A stretch of 64,000 nt of DNA from Candidatus Poseidoniaceae archaeon (GTDB taxonomy: Archaea > Thermoplasmatota > Poseidoniia > Poseidoniales > Poseidoniaceae), in contig JAPKCS010000002.1 in NCBI GenBank assembly GCA_028822845.1, positions 1-64,000 of the forward strand, given 5' to 3'. Numbering within the stretch: position 1 is the first letter of the stretch; each line of letters begins with the position of its first letter. The notes below the pieces were generated by a model, which did no database searches, was not told where the DNA came from, and saw only the letters and a program-made list of their open reading frames with translations. The position numbers were made by a program, and so were the translations under genes. Below are positions 20,589 to 29,448 of the stretch, piece by piece.

Positions 20589-21548
20589 TCACTGCTTGTT
20601 CTTTTGCAGAAGAAGGCGCGGTTCTTCATTCACGCCGAATTCTCGGCGCATTTCTTGCACCCTTTGGTGAAATTCTTTTGCCAGAGTCCAGTATTCGAGG
20701 GAACCTGCACCTGCACCTGAATTGGTTGGTTTGTTGAGCAGAACTGTTGGTGCTCCACTCCAGGGTGCTTCTGCAACCTTGACTAACCTACGAACAGTGG
20801 TTTTAAACAACTTATTCGGCATTTTCTTGTTGACTTCATCGCAAACATGCCGACTGAGTTTTGATCGAGCATCAACCATGGTCATGGCAATTCCGAAAAT
20901 TTTCAAGTTGCGGTTGATGCGTCGTTGAATCATTTTGATTGAGTTCATCAGCATACTGAATCCTTCGAGTGCGTAATACTCTGCCTGAACAGGGACCATG
21001 ACCCAGTTGGCGGCACACATGGCGTTGATGGACAAGAGTCCCAATGAGGGTGGAGTGTCGATGATGATGTAGTCGAATTCATCGATGATCGGCATCAAAG
21101 CTTCCCGCAGTCGGGTCTCACGGCCAATTTTGTGACTCAATTCAATCTCAGCACCTGAGAGATGAATGTCACTGGGAAGGAGCCACAAATGACCAACTGA
21201 GACGTTATCCGGTGCCTTCTTGTTGTTGTTGCGCATGCTCCAAGCATCCTGCATTGATTCGGTGAGTTCCTCGGGACCGATGAGGTATTCTTCCATCAGT
21301 GGAAGGTCTTCACCGGAATCGTTGGTGAGTAAATCATAGGAGGTTTTCTTGACGTTTTTCTTTTCAACACCAAACGAAGTGGCACAGTTTCCCTGCGGAT
21401 CTAAATCGATCAGCAACACCTTGGCCTTTGGAAGTCCCTGGCGAGGTGACCCCTTGGCAAGTGCTGCAGCTAGGTTCACTGCAGTGGTTGTTTTTGCACA
21501 GCCACCCTTTTGATTTGCAACGGCTATAACCATCTTGTATGGGTTCAT
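20589..21548 (-). CDS. parA: ParA/Soj-family partition ATPase
   Basis: MVIAVANQKGGCAKTTTAVNLAAALA (deviant Walker A); LLIDLDPQGNCATSFG; YIIIDTPPSLGLLSINA; start MNPYK at 21548 with SD GAGGAGGTG. Confidence 0.92.
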   Translation of the reverse strand: MNPYKMVIAVANQKGGCAKTTTAVNLAAALAKGSPRQGLPKAKVLLIDLDPQGNCATSFGVEKKNVKKTSYDLLTNDSGEDLPLMEEYLIGPEELTESMQDAWSMRNNNKKAPDNVSVGHLWLLPSDIHLSGAEIELSHKIGRETRLREALMPIIDEFDYIIIDTPPSLGLLSINAMCAANWVMVPVQAEYYALEGFSMLMNSIKMIQRRINRNLKIFGIAMTMVDARSKLSRHVCDEVNKKMPNKLFKTTVRRLVKVAEAPWSGAPTVLLNKPTNSGAGAGSLEYWTLAKEFHQRVQEMRREFGVNEEPRLLLQKNKQ

Positions 21549-21618
21549 CTTTTCACCTCCTCGTACATGTTGAGGAGAGGGGTTCTCCCCTTTGAATGCA
21601 ACCACAGCGGTTCAAACT

Positions 21619-22629
21619 TCAAGCCGGTTGGATGACGGGTACTGGGACTTCCGAGAGGATCTTCCTCACGATGTGCATGCCAGTAATGCCCCGAATCTTT
21701 GCTTCAGGCTTCATGTTGATACGGTGGGAAATGATCTGCAAAGCGATGCCTTTGATGTCGTCTGGAATGACATAGTTTCGTCCAGCGATTGCAGCAGCAG
21801 CACGTCCAGTCTTGAACAAAGACTGGGATGCACGAGGCGAAGCGCCGTTGGTAACTCGGTGATCTTCACGTGTTCGCTGAACGATTTCAACGATGTAGGA
21901 GAGGATGGCTGGGTCAACATGAACTGTTTCCAAGGCTTTTTGCATGGCAACCACCTTCTTTGGCGAGGTGATTTGCAGAACATCGTGGCCGTCCTTTCCG
22001 CGCAACTTCCGTCGTGCTAGGATTGCTTTTTCTTCAGCTCGGTCAGGGTAGCCCATGCTCATCTTCATCAAGAATCGGTCCATTTGTGCCTCAGGGAGAG
22101 GGTAGGTTCCTTCTTGTTCGATAGGATTCTGAGTTGCGATAACGACGAACGGTGCTGGTAGTTTGTGGGTGATACCCTCAATCGTCACTTGCTTTTCTTC
22201 CATGGCTTCTAGGAGAGCAGCTTGCGTCTTTGGCGGTGCACGGTTAATCTCGTCTGCCAGCAGAACGTTGGAGAACAAAGGACCGGCTCGCAGCTTGAAT
22301 TCTCCTTCCTTTTGATCGTACATGTAGGTCCCCATGATGTCGGAGGGGAGCAAATCGGGGGTGAATTGGACTCGCTTGAACTTGCAGCCGAGTGCTTGTG
22401 CAAACGTGTTTGCCAACAGGGTCTTTGCCAAACCTGGGAAATCTTCCAGCAGTATGTTGCCGTTTGACAAAATACCGACGGTAACCCGTCGCAGGTTCTC
22501 GTTCTTACCGATGATGACCTTGCTGACTTCGTTCATTAAACTGTTTGAAATGGCCGAAACAGTACCAATCAAATCTTGAGTTCCGGGGTTTTGACCCATT
22601 GCGGGTGCTGCTGTGAATCCTGCTTCCAT
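21619..22629 (-). CDS. MoxR-family AAA+ ATPase
   Basis: GNILLEDFPGLAKTLLANTFA; RVQFTPDLLPSDIMG; LLADEINRAPPKTQAALLEAMEEKQVT; VIATQNPIEQEGTYPLPEAQMDRF; start chosen at MEAGFT. Confidence 0.95.
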   Translation of the reverse strand: MEAGFTAAPAMGQNPGTQDLIGTVSAISNSLMNEVSKVIIGKNENLRRVTVGILSNGNILLEDFPGLAKTLLANTFAQALGCKFKRVQFTPDLLPSDIMGTYMYDQKEGEFKLRAGPLFSNVLLADEINRAPPKTQAALLEAMEEKQVTIEGITHKLPAPFVVIATQNPIEQEGTYPLPEAQMDRFLMKMSMGYPDRAEEKAILARRKLRGKDGHDVLQITSPKKVVAMQKALETVHVDPAILSYIVEIVQRTREDHRVTNGASPRASQSLFKTGRAAAAIAGRNYVIPDDIKGIALQIISHRINMKPEAKIRGITGMHIVRKILSEVPVPVIQPA

Positions 22630-22740
22630 GTTGAAGGCCTCCAAAGGACAAGTAACCAACCCCACCCTTCCATATATGAATGTGAGGGGGTCGCAAGTCA
22701 ACAATGTGTCAGCCGTTTGCGTTTTCGACACCAACACTCA

Positions 22741-24663
22741 TCAGCGGCCCCAGAAGTGATTTTCCTTCCGGTGCAATCGAATTAATTCATCAAGAATTTC
22801 CTGTTCGATGGGATTGAGATCAATTTTTTTGAGTCGCTTTGCGTGCATTTCAGGGACATCAACATAGAATTCGTCCAATTCCTCGATGTGTCGCCCAACC
22901 GTTGGGCCCTTGATCGCTACCGCCACCTCGTCGCCTTGATTTGCTTCTTTGACTTCCTCTGATTCTCTGGTACGTAGGCTCTTGATTTGGCCAACGGGGG
23001 TGCCATCGAGCTTCATCAGACGTTGTCCGATGTGAACACGCCCGCCAATGACTCGCATGCCGACGATGGCAGGGCCCTTTGCTCGGAATGTGTGATCCTT
23101 CAGATAGAGCAGCCGACCAGGGTAGACAAGCGACTCGCGAAGTTCAGCAGCAAGCCGCTCTGCGGTTTCTTCCCGCCATGCTTCGTAAGCATCGAGCACG
23201 TGATAGATGATGCTGCCAGTGAAGAATTTGATATCTGAATCTTCGGCCTGGAGTTGTTCTGCAACTTCCGTGTTGCCTTTGACCGAAAACCCGAGGATCA
23301 CCTTGTTGAGTGGATCTTGAGCAGAATGTGCCATCAGGATGTCACGCTTGTTGACGGGGCCAACTGTGGCTTGGCGCACGGGGATTTTTAATTTGGCCAA
23401 TTCGAAACCAAGTGCCTCCAATCCACCAACGGTGTCCGCCTTGATGACGACGCCCTTGCGTTCCTCTTCTGCACCTCTGCAGGGTCCCTTTTTGGTGTGG
23501 TCTTTGAATTGGACCCGTGGGAACACTTCTGAGCATTTCGAACACATGATTGGCATGGTGTCGAAAATAGCACGCCATTCTTTGCGAATAGCGGCTTCTG
23601 CGTTGGTTCGCTCTTCAGGAGTGTTCGCAAGGTAGAGCGTGGTCCCTGGAATTGTGTTTTCTAAATTCGGTGCAACGATTTTGACACCGCAAGCAGCCTC
23701 GACCCGATCAAAGTTGACCCAGCGCTTTCCAGCATCTCGCATTTCAGCCATGCCCTTCGGACGCTTGAGTCCCTTGATGTGGGTCGAAAAGGGTCCATCG
23801 TTGGCTGCGAGCATGATGGTGTCACCAACGTTGAGATCACCTCGGTAGAGGATGACATCGATGGTTTTCCCCATGCCAATCTCCTCTCGCATTTCCAAAA
23901 CGGTTCCTTCCGCAGCGCCGAGGGTGTCGGTGAGTCGGTCTTCGAGGAAACGTTCAGCCAAGCCGACGGTAACGGCAAGAAGGTCTTGCAAACCTTCACC
24001 GTCTTTTGCCGACATTGGCACAAAGGCTACATTTTGACGGAAGTCACGGATTTGGTCGTACCGTTCGATGTTGAAACCATGCTCCGAAAATTGACTAAGC
24101 ATCTTCCAATACCGATCTTCGAACAGGGATTGGACGTCTTCGCGTTGCTCTTTGAACGAATCCATGAACGAACGACCAGATGTTGTTCGCCAACCGTGTA
24201 TTCGGTCGATCTTATTTCCGGCAATGACGAATGGAGTGCGTGTTTCTTTGAGGGTTTTGAGGCTCTCGATGGTTTGAGGCCGGAGCCCTTCCATGATGTC
24301 AACGACAAGGATTGCAATATCAGACACTGAGCCACCACGGTTCCTCAAACTGACGAAGGAGTGGTGCCCAGGCGTGTCGATAAACAGCAATCCGGGTGAC
24401 TTGAATTTCTTTCCGCCAAGCATGGCTTCGCAGGTTTTGTTGAGCACATCAGCAGGCACCTCAGTGGCACCGATGTGTTGGGTGATGCCGCCAGCTTCAC
24501 GGTTCATCACGCTGGCTTGACGTTCGCTACCAACGGAACGAACCAAATCGAGGACGCTGGTTTTCCCGTGGTCAACGTGACCGAGAACGGAAACAATTGG
24601 CTGGCGGTTATGGCCTCGCTCAATGGTGCTCTCATCTGGAGAATCCGGTTCGGTTTCGTCCAT
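22741..24663 (-). CDS. infB: Archaeal translation initiation factor aIF5B (IF-2 like)
   Basis: IVSVLGHVDHGKTSVLDLVR...EAGGITQHIGATEVP...FIDTPGHHSF...NKIDRIHGW; start MDETEP preceded by GGTGAT. Confidence 0.96.
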   Translation of the reverse strand: MDETEPDSPDESTIERGHNRQPIVSVLGHVDHGKTSVLDLVRSVGSERQASVMNREAGGITQHIGATEVPADVLNKTCEAMLGGKKFKSPGLLFIDTPGHHSFVSLRNRGGSVSDIAILVVDIMEGLRPQTIESLKTLKETRTPFVIAGNKIDRIHGWRTTSGRSFMDSFKEQREDVQSLFEDRYWKMLSQFSEHGFNIERYDQIRDFRQNVAFVPMSAKDGEGLQDLLAVTVGLAERFLEDRLTDTLGAAEGTVLEMREEIGMGKTIDVILYRGDLNVGDTIMLAANDGPFSTHIKGLKRPKGMAEMRDAGKRWVNFDRVEAACGVKIVAPNLENTIPGTTLYLANTPEERTNAEAAIRKEWRAIFDTMPIMCSKCSEVFPRVQFKDHTKKGPCRGAEEERKGVVIKADTVGGLEALGFELAKLKIPVRQATVGPVNKRDILMAHSAQDPLNKVILGFSVKGNTEVAEQLQAEDSDIKFFTGSIIYHVLDAYEAWREETAERLAAELRESLVYPGRLLYLKDHTFRAKGPAIVGMRVIGGRVHIGQRLMKLDGTPVGQIKSLRTRESEEVKEANQGDEVAVAIKGPTVGRHIEELDEFYVDVPEMHAKRLKKIDLNPIEQEILDELIRLHRKENHFWGR

Positions 24664-24698
24664 ATCATCACCTTTTGAACCCCGCATCGGGGTGGTAC

Positions 24699-25145
24699 TC
24701 ACTCGTAGACCCAAGCGGTGATCGTTTGATCCCATTCCATCAGGCCCTCTGGGAACCATAGGCCGAGCTCGAAGGCTGCGGTTTCGGGAGCATCAGAGCC
24801 GTGAATCATGTTGAAGCCCATGTCCATGCCAAAGTCGCCTCGGATGGTTCCTGGGTTTGCTTCGCGACCATTGGTTGCTCCGATGAGGGTGCGTGCTACG
24901 GTGATGGCGTCTTTGCCAGACCAAGCCATACAGACAACAGGGCCAGAGGTTACGAATTTGATGAGCCCGGGGTAGAATGGGCGTTCATTGTGAACTTCGT
25001 AGTGGGTTTCTGCGATCTCTTGGCTGGGGACGACGGATTTCAGACCGACGAGTTTGAGCCCTTTTCGCTCAAATCTTCCCATAATTTCTGCTATTAGTCC
25101 TCGTTGTACGCCGTCAGGCTTGATCATAACATATGTCGTTTCCAT
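24699..25145 (-). CDS. ndk: Nucleoside diphosphate kinase
   Basis: [31 protein letters not shown]...[12 protein letters not shown] active-site motif. Confidence 0.97.
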   Translation of the reverse strand: METTYVMIKPDGVQRGLIAEIMGRFERKGLKLVGLKSVVPSQEIAETHYEVHNERPFYPGLIKFVTSGPVVCMAWSGKDAITVARTLIGATNGREANPGTIRGDFGMDMGFNMIHGSDAPETAAFELGLWFPEGLMEWDQTITAWVYE

Positions 25146-25256
25146 GGAGTTCACCAAACCGTCCGACTGGACCCCCCTTTATGAGCCATACGGCCCTTCG
25201 GAGTTTTGAGATTGTCTCCGCTTATGCGGAATGTTTGCTTTATTCAGGAGATGAAC

Positions 25257-25448
25257 TCACTGAATACCGCCCTTCACGAAGTGGCGAGTCCACTTGACGC
25301 GACGGGAGTTTCGCTTGAGCTTCAGCATGTTCTTGCGAGCCTTGGAGTTCTTGAACCACATGACGCTTCCGTCACGGCGCACGTACATCATGCCCGTGCC
25401 TGGTTCGATCTCTTCACCGGAAAAAGTACAGATTCTACGTTCTGGCAT
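25257..25448 (-). CDS. rpl24e: 50S ribosomal protein L24e
   Basis: MPERRICTFSGEEIEPGTGMMYVRRDGSVMWFKNSKARKNMLKLKRNSRRVKWT. Confidence 0.95.
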   Translation of the reverse strand: MPERRICTFSGEEIEPGTGMMYVRRDGSVMWFKNSKARKNMLKLKRNSRRVKWTRHFVKGGIQ

Positions 25449-25453
25449 ACACT

Positions 25454-25678
25454 TCACCTCGAGTTGAGCTTACGGGCTTCACGACCGGTGTCTTTCAACA
25501 TCAAAATGTCGCCGACACGTATTGGACCGAGGACGTTGCGGGAGATAATTCGCCCGACGTCTCGTGGATTAGCTGCATCGTTCACACGGACTTTGACTTG
25601 AGTTGCTTCGCCGGTCATGCCAGTACGTCCGACAATTTCGACGACTTCAGCAGGCCATCCGTTGAGTTCTTCGCTCAT
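25454..25678 (-). CDS. rps28e: 30S ribosomal protein S28e
   Basis: [24 protein letters not shown]...[30 protein letters not shown]. Confidence 0.95.
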   Translation of the reverse strand: MSEELNGWPAEVVEIVGRTGMTGEATQVKVRVNDAANPRDVGRIISRNVLGPIRVGDILMLKDTGREARKLNSR

Positions 25679-25702
25679 GTATTTCGCCTCCAAACTTCAG
25701 GT

Positions 25703-26074
25703 TCAAGCCTTGAGTGCGTTAAGCAAATCAACGACTTCGGTGAACTTTTCTTGAGCGCCTTTGGTAATTTCCATGACTGCAATGGATGCTGTCTTCACTC
25801 CGTCAGGAAGACCGGCTTCCTTAGCGAGGTATTCTTGAGAAGGCACGTAGCCGTATGGAATGCCTTTTTCTTCACAAATCAATGGAATGTGGGCAAGGAG
25901 TTCAGGTGGGTTGACATCAACTGCGAGAACAATGAATTGGGCAGTACCGCGTTCTGCGGTCTTGGTCACTTCATTGCTGCCCTTCTTCAGGCGGCCAGTG
26001 TTGTTGGCTTGCAGCATGTCATAGATCTTGTCAGATACTTCTTCAGGTTGTTCAAATCGCACGTGTACACTCAT
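25703..26074 (-). CDS. rpl7ae: 50S ribosomal protein L7Ae
   Basis: GRLKKGSNEVTKTAERGTAQFIVLAVDVNPPELLAHIPLICEEKGIPYGYVPSQEYLAKEAG. Confidence 0.96.
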   Translation of the reverse strand: MSVHVRFEQPEEVSDKIYDMLQANNTGRLKKGSNEVTKTAERGTAQFIVLAVDVNPPELLAHIPLICEEKGIPYGYVPSQEYLAKEAGLPDGVKTASIAVMEITKGAQEKFTEVVDLLNALKA

Positions 26075-26221
26075 TGGATATCACATCTTCCTCATGTTAA
26101 GGCATTCCAAGCGCAGAACCGCGCGGATATAAACACGACGGAAGGATAAGGCAGATCTCAAACAGGGAAACGGTGCAGTAAACAGCCCTATTCATCTTCT
26201 TAATCGCCGTACTGAGTGGTA

Positions 26222-27166
26222 TTAATCCCATTCGAGGGTGGCGAATAATTCCTTGACGCCCCGGGCAAGTGCCGGACCTCCGGATATGACATCGCGGGGG
26301 TTGGCGAGGGAGCCGGTTGCATGGACTCCGTCAACGTAACGAATCAGTCGAGCAATCGCCCCTCCTGTGAACAAACCGTGGGAACACGCGGCGTGAACTT
26401 CGATGGCTCCTTGGCTGCGCAGAGCTTCGGCCGCACGGCAAATGGTTCCCCCTGTTGCAATCATATCATCAACAATGGCGACAATCTTGCCATCAACATC
26501 CAAATCCTTGGCTTTGTGGATGATGGTGTGAGCGTCGATCCGGGTCTTCTCTAGGTATGAGAACTCACAGTCAATGGTTTTGGCAACTTCAGAGGCACGC
26601 TCGATGGCCCCTTTGTCAGGCGAGAGAATAAAGTCAGGATTGACGGTCTCTTGGAGGTGCTTTGCTAATTCAGGCATAGCGGAGGTGAAGGCTACCGGGA
26701 CGGGAAGGTCCTGGAGCACTTTAGGTGCATGCAGATCAAACACAATGATGCCATCGCACCGGGAGGCAAGGAGGTGCCCAATGGCCCTCGCCGAAATTGC
26801 TTCACCTGGCTTGAACCGTTTGTCCTGTCGAGAATATCCGAAATATGGGATGGCAAGCAGGGTTCCGGGGCCTACATCTTCCAATTGTTGAGGTCCAATT
26901 TCACGCAAATTGGCTAAATTGCCTTTGCGTACGTCATTGATTGCCTCCAGCATCAACAATGTTTCGACAATTCCAGAGTCGGGGAATGTGTTTGAGACCA
27001 AGACGACGGGTTCTTTTCGTACGGCGTCGATCACTTCGGACGGAATTCGAATGTAGCCCTCAGAGTCGGGAAAACGCCGAGTTTCGAGGGAGTGATGTTC
27101 CCAACCAAGGGTTTCTGCAAGTTGTGACGCCAAGAGGCGTGCGTTGCTGCCTGACAAGACGACCAT
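26222..27166 (-). CDS. prs: Ribose-phosphate pyrophosphokinase
   Basis: MVVLSGSNARLLASQLAETL...RRFPDSEGYIRI...YFGYSRQDKRFKPGEAISA...IVAIVDDMIATGGTICRAAEAL. Confidence 0.93.
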   Translation of the reverse strand: MVVLSGSNARLLASQLAETLGWEHHSLETRRFPDSEGYIRIPSEVIDAVRKEPVVLVSNTFPDSGIVETLLMLEAINDVRKGNLANLREIGPQQLEDVGPGTLLAIPYFGYSRQDKRFKPGEAISARAIGHLLASRCDGIIVFDLHAPKVLQDLPVPVAFTSAMPELAKHLQETVNPDFILSPDKGAIERASEVAKTIDCEFSYLEKTRIDAHTIIHKAKDLDVDGKIVAIVDDMIATGGTICRAAEALRSQGAIEVHAACSHGLFTGGAIARLIRYVDGVHATGSLANPRDVISGGPALARGVKELFATLEWD

Positions 27167-27310
27167 GTTCTCCCTCGTAATGAGCCCCAGCGCCGGACCT
27201 TCATGTTCTTTGCGAGTGATGGAAGGTTGACTATTCACTCCAATTCGGGCAAGATCACTTGGTGTATTGGCTCCCAGTGATGCGGACAAGCCAGAGTATT
27301 GTGGAGAGAG

Positions 27311-27384
27311 TGCGCGAGGCAGGACTTGAACCTGCGGCCTCCCGGTTATCAGCCGGGTGCTCTAACCGACTAAGCTACCCGCGC
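27311..27384 (-). tRNA. tRNA-Ile (anticodon GAU)
   Basis: Reverse complement GCGCGGGTAGCTTAGTCGGTTAGAGCACCCGGCTGATAACCGGGAGGCCGCAGGTTCAAGTCCTGCCTCGCGCA; standard cloverleaf arms, anticodon GAT. Confidence 0.94.
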
Positions 27385-27460
27385 AACTGCAAACCCGCCG
27401 ACTCACCCCCCCGTCATAAGATTGACGGCGTGGCGAATGTCGGAATCCTTGTGCTTGGAA

Positions 27461-28060
27461 TCACTCGCTTTCGTCGTCCATCTCGTTGATGGTGATGTAT
27501 GAAGGCAAGGTCAGTACCTTGTCGAAGGTTCGAGAGAGCACGACTTCGTCGAGGCGCTCTCGTGTTCGCGAAAAGGCAGTGATTGGGACGCGAAGCTGAG
27601 CTTCGACTCCGAATTCCTTTTGGATGCTGACTCGGGTTTGGACAATGACGCCCTTGTATGTGCGCTTTACTTTGAACAGATCTGTAATGACTCCAATTTC
27701 GCGTCCTTGATTGTCGAGGACAGCTCGGTCAAGCATTTCATCAGGTGCGTACAACTTTTCGTCGATGCGCACGGTGTCTCGCCATCGGCGTTGCAGTTCT
27801 CGCATGGATTTCGATAGTTTCACAGTTCCATCCGTTCGGATGCTGTGGACCAGTTCTTTTGGCAAAGGTGCCAATTCAGCAGGCTTACGCATAAATTCGT
27901 CTGCGATGCCGGCATCCACTTGAATCCGCATGGATCGCACACGGGCTTCGTTAGGATGGTGGCGTTCTCCTACGATCGTTCCTACTTTCTTATCATTCAC
28001 GTACACATCTCTCTGGAGTAGCTCCTGGATGTCATATTTGTCGTTCGGCATTTTTCCCAT
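27461..28060 (-). CDS. PRC-barrel domain protein
   Basis: Two PRC-barrel-like segments: QRDVYVNDKKVGTIVGER... and DRAVLDNQGREIGVITDLFKVKRTYKGVIVQTR. Confidence 0.6.
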   Translation of the reverse strand: MGKMPNDKYDIQELLQRDVYVNDKKVGTIVGERHHPNEARVRSMRIQVDAGIADEFMRKPAELAPLPKELVHSIRTDGTVKLSKSMRELQRRWRDTVRIDEKLYAPDEMLDRAVLDNQGREIGVITDLFKVKRTYKGVIVQTRVSIQKEFGVEAQLRVPITAFSRTRERLDEVVLSRTFDKVLTLPSYITINEMDDESE

Positions 28061-28551
28061 CTCGTTGTGCCGGGGTGTGCCCGACTTATCCTCGCCTTTC
28101 CTTGAAGGGCTTTATACTCTTTCCCGATTTTAAAGTGATTTCCAATTGAGTTTGTCGTATAATCGACTTGAGTTCCAATTGAAATTCACACAAACTTTCA
28201 ATTTTAGCCGATGTCGTATAATTTTCTTTTCAATATGAATTCATTTCTAATTCTAGGGAGCCAGGGCCTGGATGGTACGTTGGAATATTTTGATCTTCGA
28301 ATGCTGCTCATTTAATCTATATTTCAATTGCAGAGGTGGAAATAACTCAGTGTTGACACAAGGATATTTATTTGAGAATGGGGATTCATTCTGGTTGTTT
28401 TATCGTAGGATCGACTCAGCTTGATTCAAGAAAGTAAAACAACGATTCCAATTAAAAATTACATTTTCCAATTGGAAACCTGAGTAAATATTTAGTTTCT
28501 GATGGCGTATAATTCTTACATTCCTACAGGTGTGAGAGGTGACATCCTCGA
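28061..28551. promoter_or_regulatory. AT-rich intergenic region with repeated CAATTG and G(T/G)CGTATAAT motifs (candidate origin/regulatory locus)
   Basis: CAATTG-like sites at 28143, 28176, 28199, 28325, 28449, 28469; GTCGTATAAT at 28154 and 28213, GGCGTATAAT at 28504; TTTTCCAATTGGAAACC resembles the core dyad of archaeal ORB elements. Confidence 0.5.
28446..28479. repeat. Paired CAATTG element, copy 1 (half-sites 20 bp apart)
   Basis: TTCCAATTAAAAATTACATTTTCCAATTGGAAAC; intergenic. Confidence 0.7.
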
Positions 28552-29448
28552 TTGGTTGATGTGTCAGTGGCGGTTGGTTTGTCCATGCCTCATACCCAAA
28601 CCGTCCATTTGTGCGGCGAGGCTTCCTCGCTTACATTCGGTTTGATTGAACGCTTGTTGCGCACGGAAGTGCACATCGTGCTGGAAGATGATCTGCATGA
28701 ACGGGTGTGTGGTGCTTATGCGACCGATCTTGAGTACAGGCAAGCGCCGGTGTCCTGTTCAAGCGATGTGGCTTTGGCTTCAGGACACCGTGTGTTCCTG
28801 CTGGGTCTTGGGCCATTGGCTGGGAGTGCTAAGGCTAGATCACGGTTTGATGTCGATGGTTCAGAGCTTATTCTTGTCACACCCCAGGGCGTGGATGTTC
28901 CCGCGGCAATGGATTGGGTCGATGCTCACGTAACGGTCCATGACATGCTGCCAATGCGCACCGATTCGATCTGGATGCCAACTGCCCTTACCAGCTGGGC
29001 TGATGGGATGTCTGTCGGGAACTTTGCACCTCCCGAAGGTGATGAACACCACTGGTGGGTGAGTGAAATCGATGTTGCAGACGCCCTCGTACGCCTGTCG
29101 CTCAGCGCCCAACCGTTCCCTAAGTCATGCAAGATGTCTGGTCGACGGTCGTGGCCAGTTAAGCAAACCCATGAGGAGTTTCAGTTGTTGTATCAACGGA
29201 CAATGGCAGGGAAGACAGGTGTTTTTGGTGTTCAAGAACTCACGGCAGCTCCAACGCCTCATATTGAACTGCAGTCATTGATGGTCACTGACGCGACGCC
29301 GATGAGCATCTCAGTGAACCGTCAAGACCGTCCCGATTTATCGCCTGTTCACGACGCATTGCATGCCGCAGATGGTGATGGCTGGCGTCCCCTTGTACCG
29401 GTTCGCACTGCTCTTATGCATTGCCTGGTAGGCTTGCTCGGTGCTTGA
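28552..29448 (+). CDS. Uncharacterised protein, possibly a divergent Rossmann/epimerase-like fold
   Basis: 298 aa ORF from TTG (or ATG M12); VHLCGEASSLTFGLIERLLRTEVHIVLEDD and WVSEIDVADALVRLSLS are loosely reminiscent of NAD-epimerase motifs; no firm family. Confidence 0.5.
   Translation: MVDVSVAVGLSMPHTQTVHLCGEASSLTFGLIERLLRTEVHIVLEDDLHERVCGAYATDLEYRQAPVSCSSDVALASGHRVFLLGLGPLAGSAKARSRFDVDGSELILVTPQGVDVPAAMDWVDAHVTVHDMLPMRTDSIWMPTALTSWADGMSVGNFAPPEGDEHHWWVSEIDVADALVRLSLSAQPFPKSCKMSGRRSWPVKQTHEEFQLLYQRTMAGKTGVFGVQELTAAPTPHIELQSLMVTDATPMSISVNRQDRPDLSPVHDALHAADGDGWRPLVPVRTALMHCLVGLLGA

Noticed and set aside
26881-26925. CAATTG/CAATTT/AAATTG cluster in prs
   Set aside because: Half-site spacing (14 bp) does not match and the peptide is plausible conserved PRPP synthase sequence
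27414-27433. CCGTCA-N-TGACGG hairpin between tRNA-Ile and the PRC-barrel gene as a regulatory element
   Set aside because: Six-bp stem with short C-run only; most likely a transcript-end structure, not enough evidence
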